Assembly (NCBI GenBank): GCA_946481585.1
Contig: CAMLOF010000023.1
Location: 1 to 19,480 of the forward strand
Source of the DNA: an uncultured Macromonas sp.
GTDB taxonomy: Bacteria > Pseudomonadota > Gammaproteobacteria > Burkholderiales > Burkholderiaceae
Reading direction: 5' to 3'
Length of the DNA stretch: 19,480 nt
This document shows positions 6,708 to 14,273 of this stretch, piece after piece (position 1 is the stretch's first letter; each line of letters begins with the position of its first letter). Below the pieces are notes generated by a model, which saw only the letters and a program-made list of their open reading frames with translations, was not told the DNA's origin and did not search any database. The position numbers were made by a program, and so were the translations under genes.

Positions 6708-7592
6708 TCAGGCCAGCACCTTTCGCAGCCATTCCGCGAATGACGCGCATTCCCAGCGGTCCATAGTGCCGGTTCGCCAGCACAGGTAGTGTGCGTGCGG
6801 GCTGGGCACGTCGGTCAGGAACGGGGCGCTGTCACCCAGCCGCACCAGTGAGCCGTTTTCTATCCAGGGCGCGCCCAGCTTGTGGCGTACCAGCGCTACG
6901 CCCATGCCGGCTGCCGCACCGTCGCACATCAGGCCGATGTCGTTGAACTGCGACCCATCGGTGGGTTCGGGCCAGTCCAGGTGGTTGGCGGCAAACCAGG
7001 TGCGCCAAGGCTCCAGCGGGCTGCGCAGCAAAGGAACGCCTTCCAGATCTTCGGCCGTCTCAAAAGGGCCGTGCTCCCGCACGAACGAAGGCGAGGCCAG
7101 AGGTGTGACCACATCCTTCATCAGGCAGATGTGTTCCACATCGGCGTAACGGCCGGTGCCGTAGCGGATGGTGAGGTCCGCGTCCTCCGCCACCACGTCG
7201 AGCAAGGGGATGCTGACCTGCAGCGTCAGGTCGATTTCCGGGTACGCCTCGGCAAACTGCTTGATGCGAGGCATGACGATCGACCGCGCGAAGGTGGGCG
7301 TGATGGCCAGGCGAAGCTTGCGCCGCCCGGGGTTGGCCTGGGCGCTGGGGAATTTCTGCAGCGTGGCCAGCCCCTCGCGAACATGGGCCAGGTATTCAAT
7401 GCCTTCGGTGGTCAAGGAGAAGTCGGCGCGCCCGAAAAGCTTCACGCCCAGTATCTGCTCCAGTTGTTTGACCCTGTGACTCACCGCGCTGGGTGTGACG
7501 CATAGCTCCTCCGCAGCCTGGGTAACGCTGCGCAAACGGGCCAATGCCTCAAAAGTCAGGAGGCACTGAATGGGGGGAATACGTAGGGCCAT
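6708..7592 (-). CDS. LysR-family transcriptional regulator, GcvA-like
   Basis: DNA-binding regulator of 294 residues. The N-terminal winged helix-turn-helix is clear at about 8-66, including 'RSVTQAAEELCVTPSAVSHRV'. The LysR substrate-binding domain follows at about 90-290. 'PPIQCLLTFEALARL' at the start and 'RYGTGRYADVEHICLM' resemble the GcvA/AmpR branch. The effector is unknown. The gene is divergent from the chemotaxis receptor with 143 bases between the starts, an arrangement in which LysR proteins often control the neighbour; no clear T-N11-A operator could be picked out with confidence. At its 3' end it converges on the small heat-shock gene. Confidence 0.9.
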   Translation of the reverse strand: MALRIPPIQCLLTFEALARLRSVTQAAEELCVTPSAVSHRVKQLEQILGVKLFGRADFSLTTEGIEYLAHVREGLATLQKFPSAQANPGRRKLRLAITPTFARSIVMPRIKQFAEAYPEIDLTLQVSIPLLDVVAEDADLTIRYGTGRYADVEHICLMKDVVTPLASPSFVREHGPFETAEDLEGVPLLRSPLEPWRTWFAANHLDWPEPTDGSQFNDIGLMCDGAAAGMGVALVRHKLGAPWIENGSLVRLGDSAPFLTDVPSPHAHYLCWRTGTMDRWECASFAEWLRKVLA

Positions 7593-7630
7593 GAGCGTGT
7601 GGTGATGAGCTGTCCCGGCACGAGATATGC

Positions 7631-7660
7631 TTGTCAGACCAGTGTACTTGGCGGCTATTG
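7631..7660 (+). promoter_or_regulatory. Possible sigma-70 promoter for the chemotaxis receptor
   Basis: TTGTCA at 7631-7636 and TATTGT at 7655-7660, 18 bases apart, resemble -35 and -10 elements. They lie 76 bases upstream of the preferred ATG. No flagellar sigma-28 promoter was seen. Confidence 0.3.
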
Positions 7661-7720
7661 TCGCAAAAGGCTATGTTCAGAAGGAGTGGCTGGCGCACAA
7701 CGCCTGACCACCCGTGTTGT

Positions 7721-7728
7721 GGAGGGGG
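7721..7728 (+). promoter_or_regulatory. Ribosome-binding site deciding the receptor start
   Basis: GGAGGGGG lies seven bases before the ATG at 7736. The alternative in-frame ATG at 7823, just before the first membrane helix, has no such site. Confidence 0.65.
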
Positions 7729-7735
7729 ACGAAAC

Positions 7736-9397
7736 ATGTCTGGATTTGAGATTTCGCGTGGTGGGGCGGTTCGTGCTTGGGGCGTACCGCACCTGAGGTG
7801 GTCGCCTTTGGCTGCAAACTTGATGGACCGTTTGACGGTGCGGACCAGCTTGTTGCTGGCTTTTGCGACCATGTTGCTGGGGGCGCTGGTCATAGGCGTG
7901 TTTTCGCTGCGCCAGATGGGCGGACTGAATGAAGCCAGCCGGGTTCTTTACGACCAGGCTTACCGCGCAGGGCAGGCTGCGGAGCAGGTCCGCAGTGGGC
8001 TATTAAGGGCCAGCCGGGCACAGTCGCAGTTGCTGACTGCCACCACGGCTTCGGAGCGGGATGCACTTGGCGCACAAGTGGCCAGCAGCCTTCGTCATGT
8101 TGCCGATCAAATGGCCGTTTTGCGTGCTATTGCGTCAGATGACCCGTCTGCGGTCAGTACGGTCGAGGCGTTGACGGTGGCCGAAGCGGGGTTTGCGCGG
8201 CTGTTGGATGGTTACGTGACCTTGGTCAAGGCCCAGCCTCTGGACCTGATGCAGATGAGCCCTGACGTGGTGACACAGGATGCGCGCCTGCAGCACGAAA
8301 CCCGCAAGCTCGAAAAAATGGTGGATGAGCTGGTTGCTCAGCGCGCGCAGTCGGCCGAAGCGACGATGACCGATGCGGATCGTATCTATCAGATGTCAAT
8401 GAGCTGGATGGCCGCCATCACGCTGGCGCTGGTGGTGTTGGCTGGCGCCATCAGTGCCTGGGTCACTCGGCGTTTGATGCGCCAGCTTGGCGCGGAGCCC
8501 GCTCATGCCAAGGCCATTGCGGGGGATATCGCCCAAGGGCGATTGAATGGAGAGATCCGTGTGGCCGCGCGTCATGCCGGTAGCCTGATGCATTCGCTCG
8601 CTGAAATGAGGGCGCAGTTGGCGCAGACTTTGAGCGAGGTGGCGGTGAGCTCCCGGCAGGTGGCCGAAGCGTCCGGCGAAATCACGGCGGGCAACCAGGC
8701 TTTGGCCGAGCGTACCGATCAGCAGACAGAGGCGCTGGCACAAGCCGCCGTCAACATTCGGCAGATGGCCGACATTGCCCGCCGCAATGCCGACGGGGCC
8801 AGCGAGGCGGCGACGCTGACCGCTCAAGCCCACCAGGCTGCACGCATTGGCAGCGACGTGGTGGTTGATGTTGCCCAGACCATGGCGCAGATCGATCAGG
8901 GCACGCGCGCTATTCAGTCCATCACAGGCGTTATCGAGGGCATCGCGTTCCGGACGAACATCTTGGCGTTGAACGCCGCCGTCGAGGCCGCGCACGCGGG
9001 TGAGCATGGCAGGGGCTTTGCTGTGGTTGCTGCCGAGGTGCGTGAACTGGCCAGACGCAGCGCGGATGCGGCGCGCGAGATCAACGACATCATCCACGGT
9101 TCAACCGCCAAGGTGCACAGTGGTGTGGAGCAGACGCAACAGGCCCGCGCAGCCATCCTCAAGGTGACAGAGGCCATCCAGTCCGTGAGCAACGTGATGG
9201 AAGAGATATCCGTGGCGTCAGCGGAGCAGAGCGAGGGCATTGAAGAGATCAACCGCGCTGTGACTGGCTTGGATGCGGGCAACCAGCAGAACGCGGCTCT
9301 TGCACAGCAAGGTGTGGTGACTGCCCGCCTGCTGGACACGCAGGCACGGCGGCTGGATGATCTGCTCAGCCGCTTCGAGCTGGGCGTTCAGGGGTGA
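7736..9397 (+). CDS. Methyl-accepting chemotaxis protein
   Basis: Membrane chemoreceptor that would signal to CheA/CheW. From the ATG at 7736 it has 553 residues: a 29-residue leader, TM1 about 36-56, a four-helix-bundle periplasmic domain about 60-218 (TarH/4HB type), TM2 about 222-244, a HAMP region about 245-300, then the long cytoplasmic coiled coil. The signalling tip near 400-430 reads 'FRTNILALNAAVEAAHAGE', with Arg where most receptors have Gln. No CheR/CheB-tethering pentapeptide ends the protein. The start is supported by a strong ribosome-binding site, but most relatives begin at the equivalent of the ATG at 7823 (524 residues), so the leader may not be translated. The ligand is unknown. 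LysR is divergent and purU is convergent. Confidence 0.9.
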   Translation: MSGFEISRGGAVRAWGVPHLRWSPLAANLMDRLTVRTSLLLAFATMLLGALVIGVFSLRQMGGLNEASRVLYDQAYRAGQAAEQVRSGLLRASRAQSQLLTATTASERDALGAQVASSLRHVADQMAVLRAIASDDPSAVSTVEALTVAEAGFARLLDGYVTLVKAQPLDLMQMSPDVVTQDARLQHETRKLEKMVDELVAQRAQSAEATMTDADRIYQMSMSWMAAITLALVVLAGAISAWVTRRLMRQLGAEPAHAKAIAGDIAQGRLNGEIRVAARHAGSLMHSLAEMRAQLAQTLSEVAVSSRQVAEASGEITAGNQALAERTDQQTEALAQAAVNIRQMADIARRNADGASEAATLTAQAHQAARIGSDVVVDVAQTMAQIDQGTRAIQSITGVIEGIAFRTNILALNAAVEAAHAGEHGRGFAVVAAEVRELARRSADAAREINDIIHGSTAKVHSGVEQTQQARAAILKVTEAIQSVSNVMEEISVASAEQSEGIEEINRAVTGLDAGNQQNAALAQQGVVTARLLDTQARRLDDLLSRFELGVQG

Positions 9398-9403
9398 ACG
9401 CCC
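9382..9403. terminator. Perfect hairpin over the chemoreceptor stop codon
   Basis: GGGCGTTCA and TGAACGCCC form a 9-base perfect stem with a GGGG loop. The stem contains the stop codon, and the convergent purU stop follows 15 bases on. No T-tract follows, so any terminator activity is likely not classic Rho-independent. Confidence 0.5.
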
Positions 9404-9412
9404 GCCCTGGGG

Positions 9413-10261
9413 TCACTTGAACACAACCGTCTTGTGGCCGTTGAGCAGCACGCGGTGCTCGCTGTGCCATTTGACGGCTCGGGCCAGCACCTGGCTCTCG
9501 GTGTCGCGGCCTATGGCCGTGAGGTCGTCCACCGTCATGCTGTGGTCCACACGGGCCACGTCCTGCTCGATGATGGGGCCTTCGTCCAGGTCGGCCGTCA
9601 CGTAGTGGGCTGTCGCGCCAATGAGCTTGACCCCCCGGTCGTGCGCCTGGTAGTAGGGCTTGGCACCTTTGAAGCTGGGCAGGAAGCTGTGGTGGATGTT
9701 GATCGCCTTGCCTGAGAGCTGGGTGCACATGTTGTCGCTGAGGATCTGCATGTAGCGGGCCAGCACCACCAGATCGGCTTGCTCCTGGCGGATGATGTCC
9801 AGCTGGCGAGCTTCCACTTCCGCCTTGGTGGCTGCCGACACGGGCAGGTGGTGGAAGGGAATGTTGTAGCTGGCCGCGAGCTGGTAGAAGTCGCGGTGGT
9901 TGCTGATGATGGCCCGGATGTCCAGGCGCAGCAGGCCGCTCTTCCAGCGGAAGAGCAGATCATTTAGGCAGTGGCCTTGCTGACTCACCAGCAACACGGT
10001 GCGCATGGGCTCACGCAAGGGGTGCAGGCCCCACTGCATGGCGTGGTTTTCGGCGAAGGCCTGCACCTTTTGCTGCAACTCGGTCGCAGGCAGGCGGTCG
10101 CAGACGAACTGCACCCGCATGAAGAACAGGCCGGTGTCGTGGTCGTTGTATTGGGCGGCTTCCTCGATGTTGCCGCCGTGTTCCAGCAAAAAGCCCGATA
10201 CGGCATGCACGATGCCAGGTTTGTCCTGGCAGGACAGGGTCAAAACGTAAGTCGCGTTCAT
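9413..10261 (-). CDS. purU: Formyltetrahydrofolate deformylase PurU
   Basis: Hydrolyses 10-formyl-tetrahydrofolate to tetrahydrofolate and formate, balancing one-carbon pools and supplying formate for purine synthesis by PurT. The start at 10261 gives 282 residues, the usual PurU length; the longer open frame upstream runs into the next gene. An ACT domain occupies about 5-80 ('YVLTLSCQDKPGIVHAVSGF'). The formyltransferase-type catalytic domain covers 87-282, with 'INIHHSFLPSFKGA' at 188-200 and 'DLDEGPIIEQ' at 224-233 holding the conserved Asn, His and Asp. The ChaN-like gene ends 32 bases upstream on the same strand, so the two may share a transcript. Confidence 0.95.
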   Translation of the reverse strand: MNATYVLTLSCQDKPGIVHAVSGFLLEHGGNIEEAAQYNDHDTGLFFMRVQFVCDRLPATELQQKVQAFAENHAMQWGLHPLREPMRTVLLVSQQGHCLNDLLFRWKSGLLRLDIRAIISNHRDFYQLAASYNIPFHHLPVSAATKAEVEARQLDIIRQEQADLVVLARYMQILSDNMCTQLSGKAINIHHSFLPSFKGAKPYYQAHDRGVKLIGATAHYVTADLDEGPIIEQDVARVDHSMTVDDLTAIGRDTESQVLARAVKWHSEHRVLLNGHKTVVFK

Positions 10262-10293
10262 GGTGGCGTGATTGTCGCAGCCTTGGCGTGGGT

Positions 10294-11193
10294 TCAGCGG
10301 GGGAGCTGTTTGTGCAGTTCTGCGCAGTGGTCGGCCTGCGGCTGGCGCGCGGTGTACCAGTGGGTTCCAGATGCTGATGCCGTGCTCTCGTCCATGGGAC
10401 CCATCAGCACGGATTGCACGGGGCCTGCACTCGCGGGCCATGGCGGCGGAAGCCGGTTCAGGTGGATGGGGACCCCCAGGTCCTGTCTGGCGTGTTCGTT
10501 GCCGCAGAGAAGCACTGCGGTGCGGCTTGGTTGCCAGGCGCTGGCCAGGGCCTGCGCCATGGAAACATCCCGGGCGATCTGGATGCGGGCCATGCCAGGA
10601 ATGTGTTGTGCAGGCAACAAATTGCAGTGTCCTTCGCGGATGCGGTCCTGCAACGCTGCCAAGGCGCGGTCAGCAAGCCTGCTGTCGAGTGTCGGATCGT
10701 TCATGGCAGATCGCATGCCGTTTCGAGGCAGGTTTCCCCCTGAAACGGGCACGCCCGCGCGTATGGCTGCCATCACCGGTTGCCGGTAGCGGCTCCACGG
10801 CCATGAATTATCTTGCCACGCCAATGCCTGTCGAACGTCATCCTCGCTAGCGGTGGCTGGCAGGTCATGGGTGCTTTGTCCCCGCTCCGCCATCTCCAGC
10901 ACCAAGGCAGCAAGAATGCCGTCTGCTGCCAGCGTATGCAGCACAGTTGCCTGCAGGGGCGGGTGGTCGGGGGCGTTATGCAATTCGCCGAGCAAGAGCG
11001 CTGGGCAGGGTAGCAGGCGACGCAACTGGTCAGCCACTTGCCCGGGCTGCGTTTCCTCTCGGGAGTCATTCGATGCCAAGTGTGCGCAACCTACCATCCA
11101 CAGTGAACCCAGGGCGCCCAGCAGTGCGCGGCGCCGGGGGAGTTGGGGCGCTGATCGGGGGTGTGGGCGGTTGGGAGCGCGCATTGCACGCAT
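10294..11193 (-). CDS. chaN: ChaN-family lipoprotein (possible haem-binding)
   Basis: Predicted lipoprotein of the ChaN/DUF399 family, of which Campylobacter ChaN binds haem and is thought to act in iron uptake. From the ATG at 11193 it has 299 residues: an Arg-rich start 'RRRALLGALGS' and a lipobox M-V-G-C with Cys36. The family signatures follow: 'LLLGELHNAPDHP' at 66-78, 'GVPVSGGNLPR' at 147-157, 'MARIQIARDVSMA' at 201-213 and 'LLCGNEHARQDLGVP' at 228-242. The open frame continues upstream to 11577, but that part is antisense to the AbrB-family gene and shows no lipoprotein start. The start is only 30 bases from the divergent AbrB-family start. Haem binding itself is inferred from family. 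Confidence 0.82.
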   Translation of the reverse strand: MRAMRAPNRPHPRSAPQLPRRRALLGALGSLWMVGCAHLASNDSREETQPGQVADQLRRLLPCPALLLGELHNAPDHPPLQATVLHTLAADGILAALVLEMAERGQSTHDLPATASEDDVRQALAWQDNSWPWSRYRQPVMAAIRAGVPVSGGNLPRNGMRSAMNDPTLDSRLADRALAALQDRIREGHCNLLPAQHIPGMARIQIARDVSMAQALASAWQPSRTAVLLCGNEHARQDLGVPIHLNRLPPPWPASAGPVQSVLMGPMDESTASASGTHWYTARQPQADHCAELHKQLPR

Positions 11194-11223
11194 ACTACGC
11201 GCCTTGTCATTTCGGGGGTGTCC

Positions 11224-12312
11224 ATGAGGGGTTGGTCGAGTGCCTTGCGCACGCACGGAGTCAGAGTGCTGGGTACGTTGGCGCTGGCATGGCTGGCTGC
11301 GCAGACGTGCGTCTGGCTTGCCACGCCGATTCCATGGATGATTGGCCCGTTGCTGGCCACAGCGCTGGTCTCTCTCATGGGCGCGCCCACTGCGAGTCAC
11401 CACCGGTTGCGCAACGTGGGGCAATGGGTCATCGGTGCGGCGCTGGGCCTTTATTTCACCCCAGAGGTTGGGCGCCTGGTGGCTGGCCTGTGGTGGGCGG
11501 TAGTGCTGGGCATTGCCTGGGCACTGTGGCTGGGTTGGCTGTTTGGGCGCTGGCTGCAGCGTGTGCACACGCCCCACCTTGGCGCAACGCTTTCACCGCA
11601 AAGCTTGCGTGCAACCACCTATTTTTCCGGCTCCATTGGTGCGGCGTCCGAGATGACGTTGCTCGCAGAGCGCGCTGGAGCGCGCACAGACCTTGTGGCT
11701 GCCGCGCACAGCCTGCGGGTTTTGATGGTGACGTTGACGGTGCCTTTCGCCATGCAGCTCTCGGGGGCCGCTGGCGCAGAACTGTTTGCAGCACCGGCGA
11801 GGCGGGTTGACCTGATGGGTTTTCTGTGGCTGGGGATATGTACGGGCCTGGGCGGCTGGGTGGCTTATCGGCTGAAGCGAGCCAATCCGTGGTTCATGGG
11901 GGCATTGTTCGCCGCGATTGGGCTGACCTTGACCGGGCAGGACTGGTCCGCACTGCCACAGTGGCTGACCAACGCCGCGCAACTGGTGATTGGGGTGAGC
12001 CTGGGTGTGCGCTTTCGCCCGGCCTTCTTGCACACTGCGCCGCGCTGGCTGGGTTCTGTGGCGCTGGCCACTGTGCTCATGATGGCTTTGTGTGCCGCCT
12101 TTGCCTGGGCTTTGTCCGGTTTAACGGGGTTGCATGCGGCCACACTCGTGTTGGCAACTTCACCCGGCGGGATCGCGGAGATGTCCATCACAGCCAAGGT
12201 TTTACATCTCGGGGTGCCCGTGGTCATTGCGTTCCAGGCTTGCCGACTGGTGGCTGTTCTGATGTTGGTGGCACCAATGTACCGATGGCTTGAGGTACGT
12301 CAGGCTGCGTAG
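11224..12312 (+). CDS. AbrB-family membrane protein, putative transporter
   Basis: Integral membrane protein of 362 residues with about ten hydrophobic segments. It belongs to the Pfam 'AbrB' membrane family, often mislabelled as a transition-state or ammonia monooxygenase regulator; it is not the Bacillus AbrB DNA-binding protein. An internal duplication is visible: 'PWMIGPLLATAL...GQWVIGAALGLYFTP' at 37-80 is echoed by 'PWFMGALFAAIG...AQLVIGVSLGVRFRP' from about 222. The start at 11224 was chosen because it begins the first membrane segment correctly and has a G-rich site (GGGGG) just upstream. The substrate is unknown. It is divergent from the ChaN-like gene. Confidence 0.85.
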   Translation: MRGWSSALRTHGVRVLGTLALAWLAAQTCVWLATPIPWMIGPLLATALVSLMGAPTASHHRLRNVGQWVIGAALGLYFTPEVGRLVAGLWWAVVLGIAWALWLGWLFGRWLQRVHTPHLGATLSPQSLRATTYFSGSIGAASEMTLLAERAGARTDLVAAAHSLRVLMVTLTVPFAMQLSGAAGAELFAAPARRVDLMGFLWLGICTGLGGWVAYRLKRANPWFMGALFAAIGLTLTGQDWSALPQWLTNAAQLVIGVSLGVRFRPAFLHTAPRWLGSVALATVLMMALCAAFAWALSGLTGLHAATLVLATSPGGIAEMSITAKVLHLGVPVVIAFQACRLVAVLMLVAPMYRWLEVRQAA

Positions 12313-12431
12313 CATTCCCGCGCCGGGCTTCCTGGTGTTGTCGATAAGATACTCATAGATCACACATGCGCCTCCATGATGGCTGCGCTGCCCGTGCTTC
12401 TTTTTTTCGATAACACTTTCAGGAGAGCTTC

Positions 12432-12938
12432 ATGGCGAAGAAAGCCGCTACCTCAGCCAAGTCGTTGAAGATGGACATTGGTATCAGTGAAAAGGACCGC
12501 GCAGCGATTGCCCAGGGCTTGAGCCGTCTGCTTGCAGACACCTATACCCTGTACCTGACCACGCACAACTTCCACTGGAACGTGACCGGGCCGATGTTCA
12601 ACAGCCTGCACGACATGTTCATGCAGCAATACACCGAGCTGTGGAATGCCGTGGATCCGATCGCCGAGCGCATTCGCTCTCTGGGGCATGTGGCGCCGGG
12701 TTCGTACGCCCAATACGGCAAGCTCAGTTCTTTGCCCGACGCGCCGGAAGCGCCGCCCAAGGCCATGGAGATGGTGCGCATCCTGGCGCAAGGCCATGAG
12801 GCCGTCGCGCGCACCGCGCGCAGCATTTTCCCGCTGGTGGAAAAAGCGAGCGACGAGCCCACCGCCGACGTGCTGGTGCAGCGCCTGACCGTGCACGAGC
12901 AGGCGGCCTGGATGCTGCGCAGCCTGCTGGAAGAGTGA
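12432..12938 (+). CDS. dps: Dps family ferritin-like DNA-protection protein
   Basis: Stress protein that would form a 12-subunit shell storing iron and protecting DNA from oxidation. It has 168 residues and an AGGAG ribosome-binding site nine bases before the ATG. A Lys/Ala-rich N-terminal tail (1-13) may bind DNA. The Dps core carries 'THNFHWNVTGPMFNSLHDMF' at 44-63. Comparing with Listeria Dps (H31, H43, D47, D58, E62), four ferroxidase positions are kept here as H48, H60, D75 and E79, but the acidic residue expected at 64 is Met. A strong terminator follows. In the 119-base upstream region there is a T7 run and a repeated TCGATAA, but no convincing promoter or OxyR site. Confidence 0.93.
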   Translation: MAKKAATSAKSLKMDIGISEKDRAAIAQGLSRLLADTYTLYLTTHNFHWNVTGPMFNSLHDMFMQQYTELWNAVDPIAERIRSLGHVAPGSYAQYGKLSSLPDAPEAPPKAMEMVRILAQGHEAVARTARSIFPLVEKASDEPTADVLVQRLTVHEQAAWMLRSLLEE

Positions 12939-12963
12939 TCCCGGCGGTTTGCCTTGGAAAAAG

Positions 12964-12996
12964 AAAAAGCCCTTGCGTGGCCCGCAAGGGCTTTTT
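12964..12996. terminator. Strong bidirectional Rho-independent terminator
   Basis: A 14-base perfect inverted repeat (AAAAAGCCCTTGCG and its complement) with a 5-base loop has a T-run on its 3' side in both orientations. It would terminate dps from the left and the DUF3567 gene from the right. Confidence 0.92.
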
Positions 12997-13013
12997 GCTT
13001 TGAGGCAGCCAGC

Positions 13014-13304
13014 TCAGTGGACGATCACAGGCATTTGCGCCAGGGTGGCGTAGCCTTCGAGCGTGTCTTCCACTTCTTCCTGGGTGGGCGTGTTCTGCTG
13101 CCAGGCCAGGATGCGTTGCTGGAACATTTCAGCCCAAGACCCGTCGAGGTAAACCTCCTTGCCGGACCGTTTGTCAACGATCTCGAAGCCATGGCGAGGC
13201 AATTGCGGACCCGCCGGTGCAGCTTCGGCCCCGTCTTTCTGATCGGGAGCGTTGGCGTAGATGTGCACCACGGCGAATGAATCAGAGTCGTAGAGCATGT
13301 GCAT
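13014..13304 (-). CDS. DUF3567 family protein, function unknown
   Basis: A 96-residue protein of a family found essentially in Betaproteobacteria and never assigned a function that I know of. Recognised by 'MLYDSDSFAVVHIYA' at the start, 'HGFEIVDKRSGKEVYLDGSWAE' around 38-59 (given in part: GFEIVDKRSGKEVYLDG) and 'TPTQEEVEDTLEGYA' near the end. It has no signal peptide, membrane helix or cysteine, so it is probably a small soluble cytoplasmic protein. The start could be at 13304 or at the second Met two codons later; GAGGA lies upstream at a long spacing. A near-ideal sigma-32 promoter lies about 90 bases upstream, so it may be a heat-shock gene. It shares a bidirectional terminator with dps. 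Confidence 0.9.
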   Translation of the reverse strand: MHMLYDSDSFAVVHIYANAPDQKDGAEAAPAGPQLPRHGFEIVDKRSGKEVYLDGSWAEMFQQRILAWQQNTPTQEEVEDTLEGYATLAQMPVIVH

Positions 13305-13391
13305 GATTCAAATGTCCTCGAAACGCGAAAACCCTGCAAGCATCCGGCTGATCCTGATGTCGCGGCTTTCGACCTTTTTGCAACATCTTGG

Positions 13392-13419
13392 AGATGGGGT
13401 TGCAGGTTTTGGTTTCAAG
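13392..13419 (-). promoter_or_regulatory. Sigma-32 promoter for the DUF3567 gene
   Basis: Reading the minus strand, CTTGAAA (13419-13413), 13 bases, then CCCCATCT (13399-13392) match the sigma-32 consensus CTTGAAA-N11-16-CCCCATNT at every fixed position. It sits just downstream of the DUF3108 stop. Transcription would start near 13385, leaving a leader of about 80 bases. Confidence 0.8.
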
Positions 13420-13427
13420 TGTTCGGC

Positions 13428-14162
13428 TCAACGGCGGCTCAGGCGCTGATCAACGGTGTCGCCGTCGTCTTCGACGAGGCGAATGCGTACGGGAATGAAC
13501 TGCAGACTGGGGGCGAACCAAAGGGTCATCCGGGTATCGCCCGGGTGGCGCGCCTCCCGCTCAAGCTTCCATGCGGGCAGTTTTCCTGCTGGCAGGTCCA
13601 GAGTCTCTGTGCCCTTCCAGGTAAACGTCCACGTCTGTGCCTGGGCCGGGCTGAGCACCGGCAGACTCCAGCTCTGCCCGGGTGCCGGAGGGCTTTTTTG
13701 CCCTGCCAGCAAATAACCCAGTTGGAAGAACAGGCTCAGGCGGTCTTGCGCTCCAGTCGGCAGGGGCAGTGCGGCGTCTGACGGGGCGGCGGTGTAGCTG
13801 GCGCGTGTCCAGTCCATGTCCAGCCGTCGTTCCTTGCGCGCGCGATCAATGAACGTGTCAGGGCGCAGACCTTGCAAGGTGAGGGTGCCTTGGCTGATTT
13901 GAGTCCGACTGCCGAAGAATGTGGCGCTCAGCACCATGGTTGCCTCGTAGCGCTGGCCTCTGGGTTTCCAGCCCAGGGTGCCGCTGGCCCGGTACGGTAT
14001 GCCTTTGGCGCTGCCAGAAACGTCGTAAGCCCATTCGCCAGGAGGCGGTAAATCTTCAGTAGCGGCGGGTTGTGCCAGGGCGTGCCACGGTGGCAGCGTG
14101 GCCAGCAATGGCAGGCTCAGCAACAGCCTGCGAAGGCTTGAGATGCGGCGGGAATGAGGCAT
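13428..14162 (-). CDS. DUF3108 domain-containing exported protein
   Basis: Predicted secreted or periplasmic protein of 244 residues with unknown role. The start at 14162 gives a classic signal peptide: basic 'MPHSRRISSLRR', a Leu-rich core, and cleavage after A-L-A near residue 30. The mature part is beta-rich, with the DUF3108 pattern 'YDVSGSAKGIPYRASGTLGW', 'GLRPDTFIDRARKERR' and a late 'KLEREARHPGDTRMTLWFAP' segment. Such proteins are thought to resemble outer-membrane or lipid-binding beta proteins, but this is not established. The open frame runs much further upstream, antisense to the FAH and deacetylase genes; that part is rejected. It is divergent from the FAH gene with 111 bases between. 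Confidence 0.8.
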   Translation of the reverse strand: MPHSRRISSLRRLLLSLPLLATLPPWHALAQPAATEDLPPPGEWAYDVSGSAKGIPYRASGTLGWKPRGQRYEATMVLSATFFGSRTQISQGTLTLQGLRPDTFIDRARKERRLDMDWTRASYTAAPSDAALPLPTGAQDRLSLFFQLGYLLAGQKSPPAPGQSWSLPVLSPAQAQTWTFTWKGTETLDLPAGKLPAWKLEREARHPGDTRMTLWFAPSLQFIPVRIRLVEDDGDTVDQRLSRR

Positions 14163-14273
14163 GCGCTGGATCGTACACTCAGCACAAACCGGCCTGTGCC
14201 GACAATGCGTATCCAAACGCAAGTGGATTTTTACGTTGCCGCCTCGCTCTTGGTCGAGGTACAGGAACCCCAG

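Noticed and set aside
6704..6714. GGCC-TCA-GGCC repeat as terminator between the small Hsp and LysR genes
   Set aside because: The stem is only four bases with no T-run on either strand.
11194..11577. Upstream extension of the ChaN-like frame
   Set aside because: It is antisense to the AbrB-family gene, composed of low-information residues, and would bury the lipoprotein signal.
12338..12420. OxyR-type site or clear promoter upstream of dps
   Set aside because: ATAG-like fragments and a repeated TCGATAA are present, but the spaced ATAG/CTAT pattern of OxyR is not, and no -35/-10 pair stands out.
14211..14228. Inverted repeat ATCCA-N8-TGGAT between the DUF3108 and FAH genes
   Set aside because: Five-base arms are within chance expectation for a region of this size, and no matching regulator is nearby.
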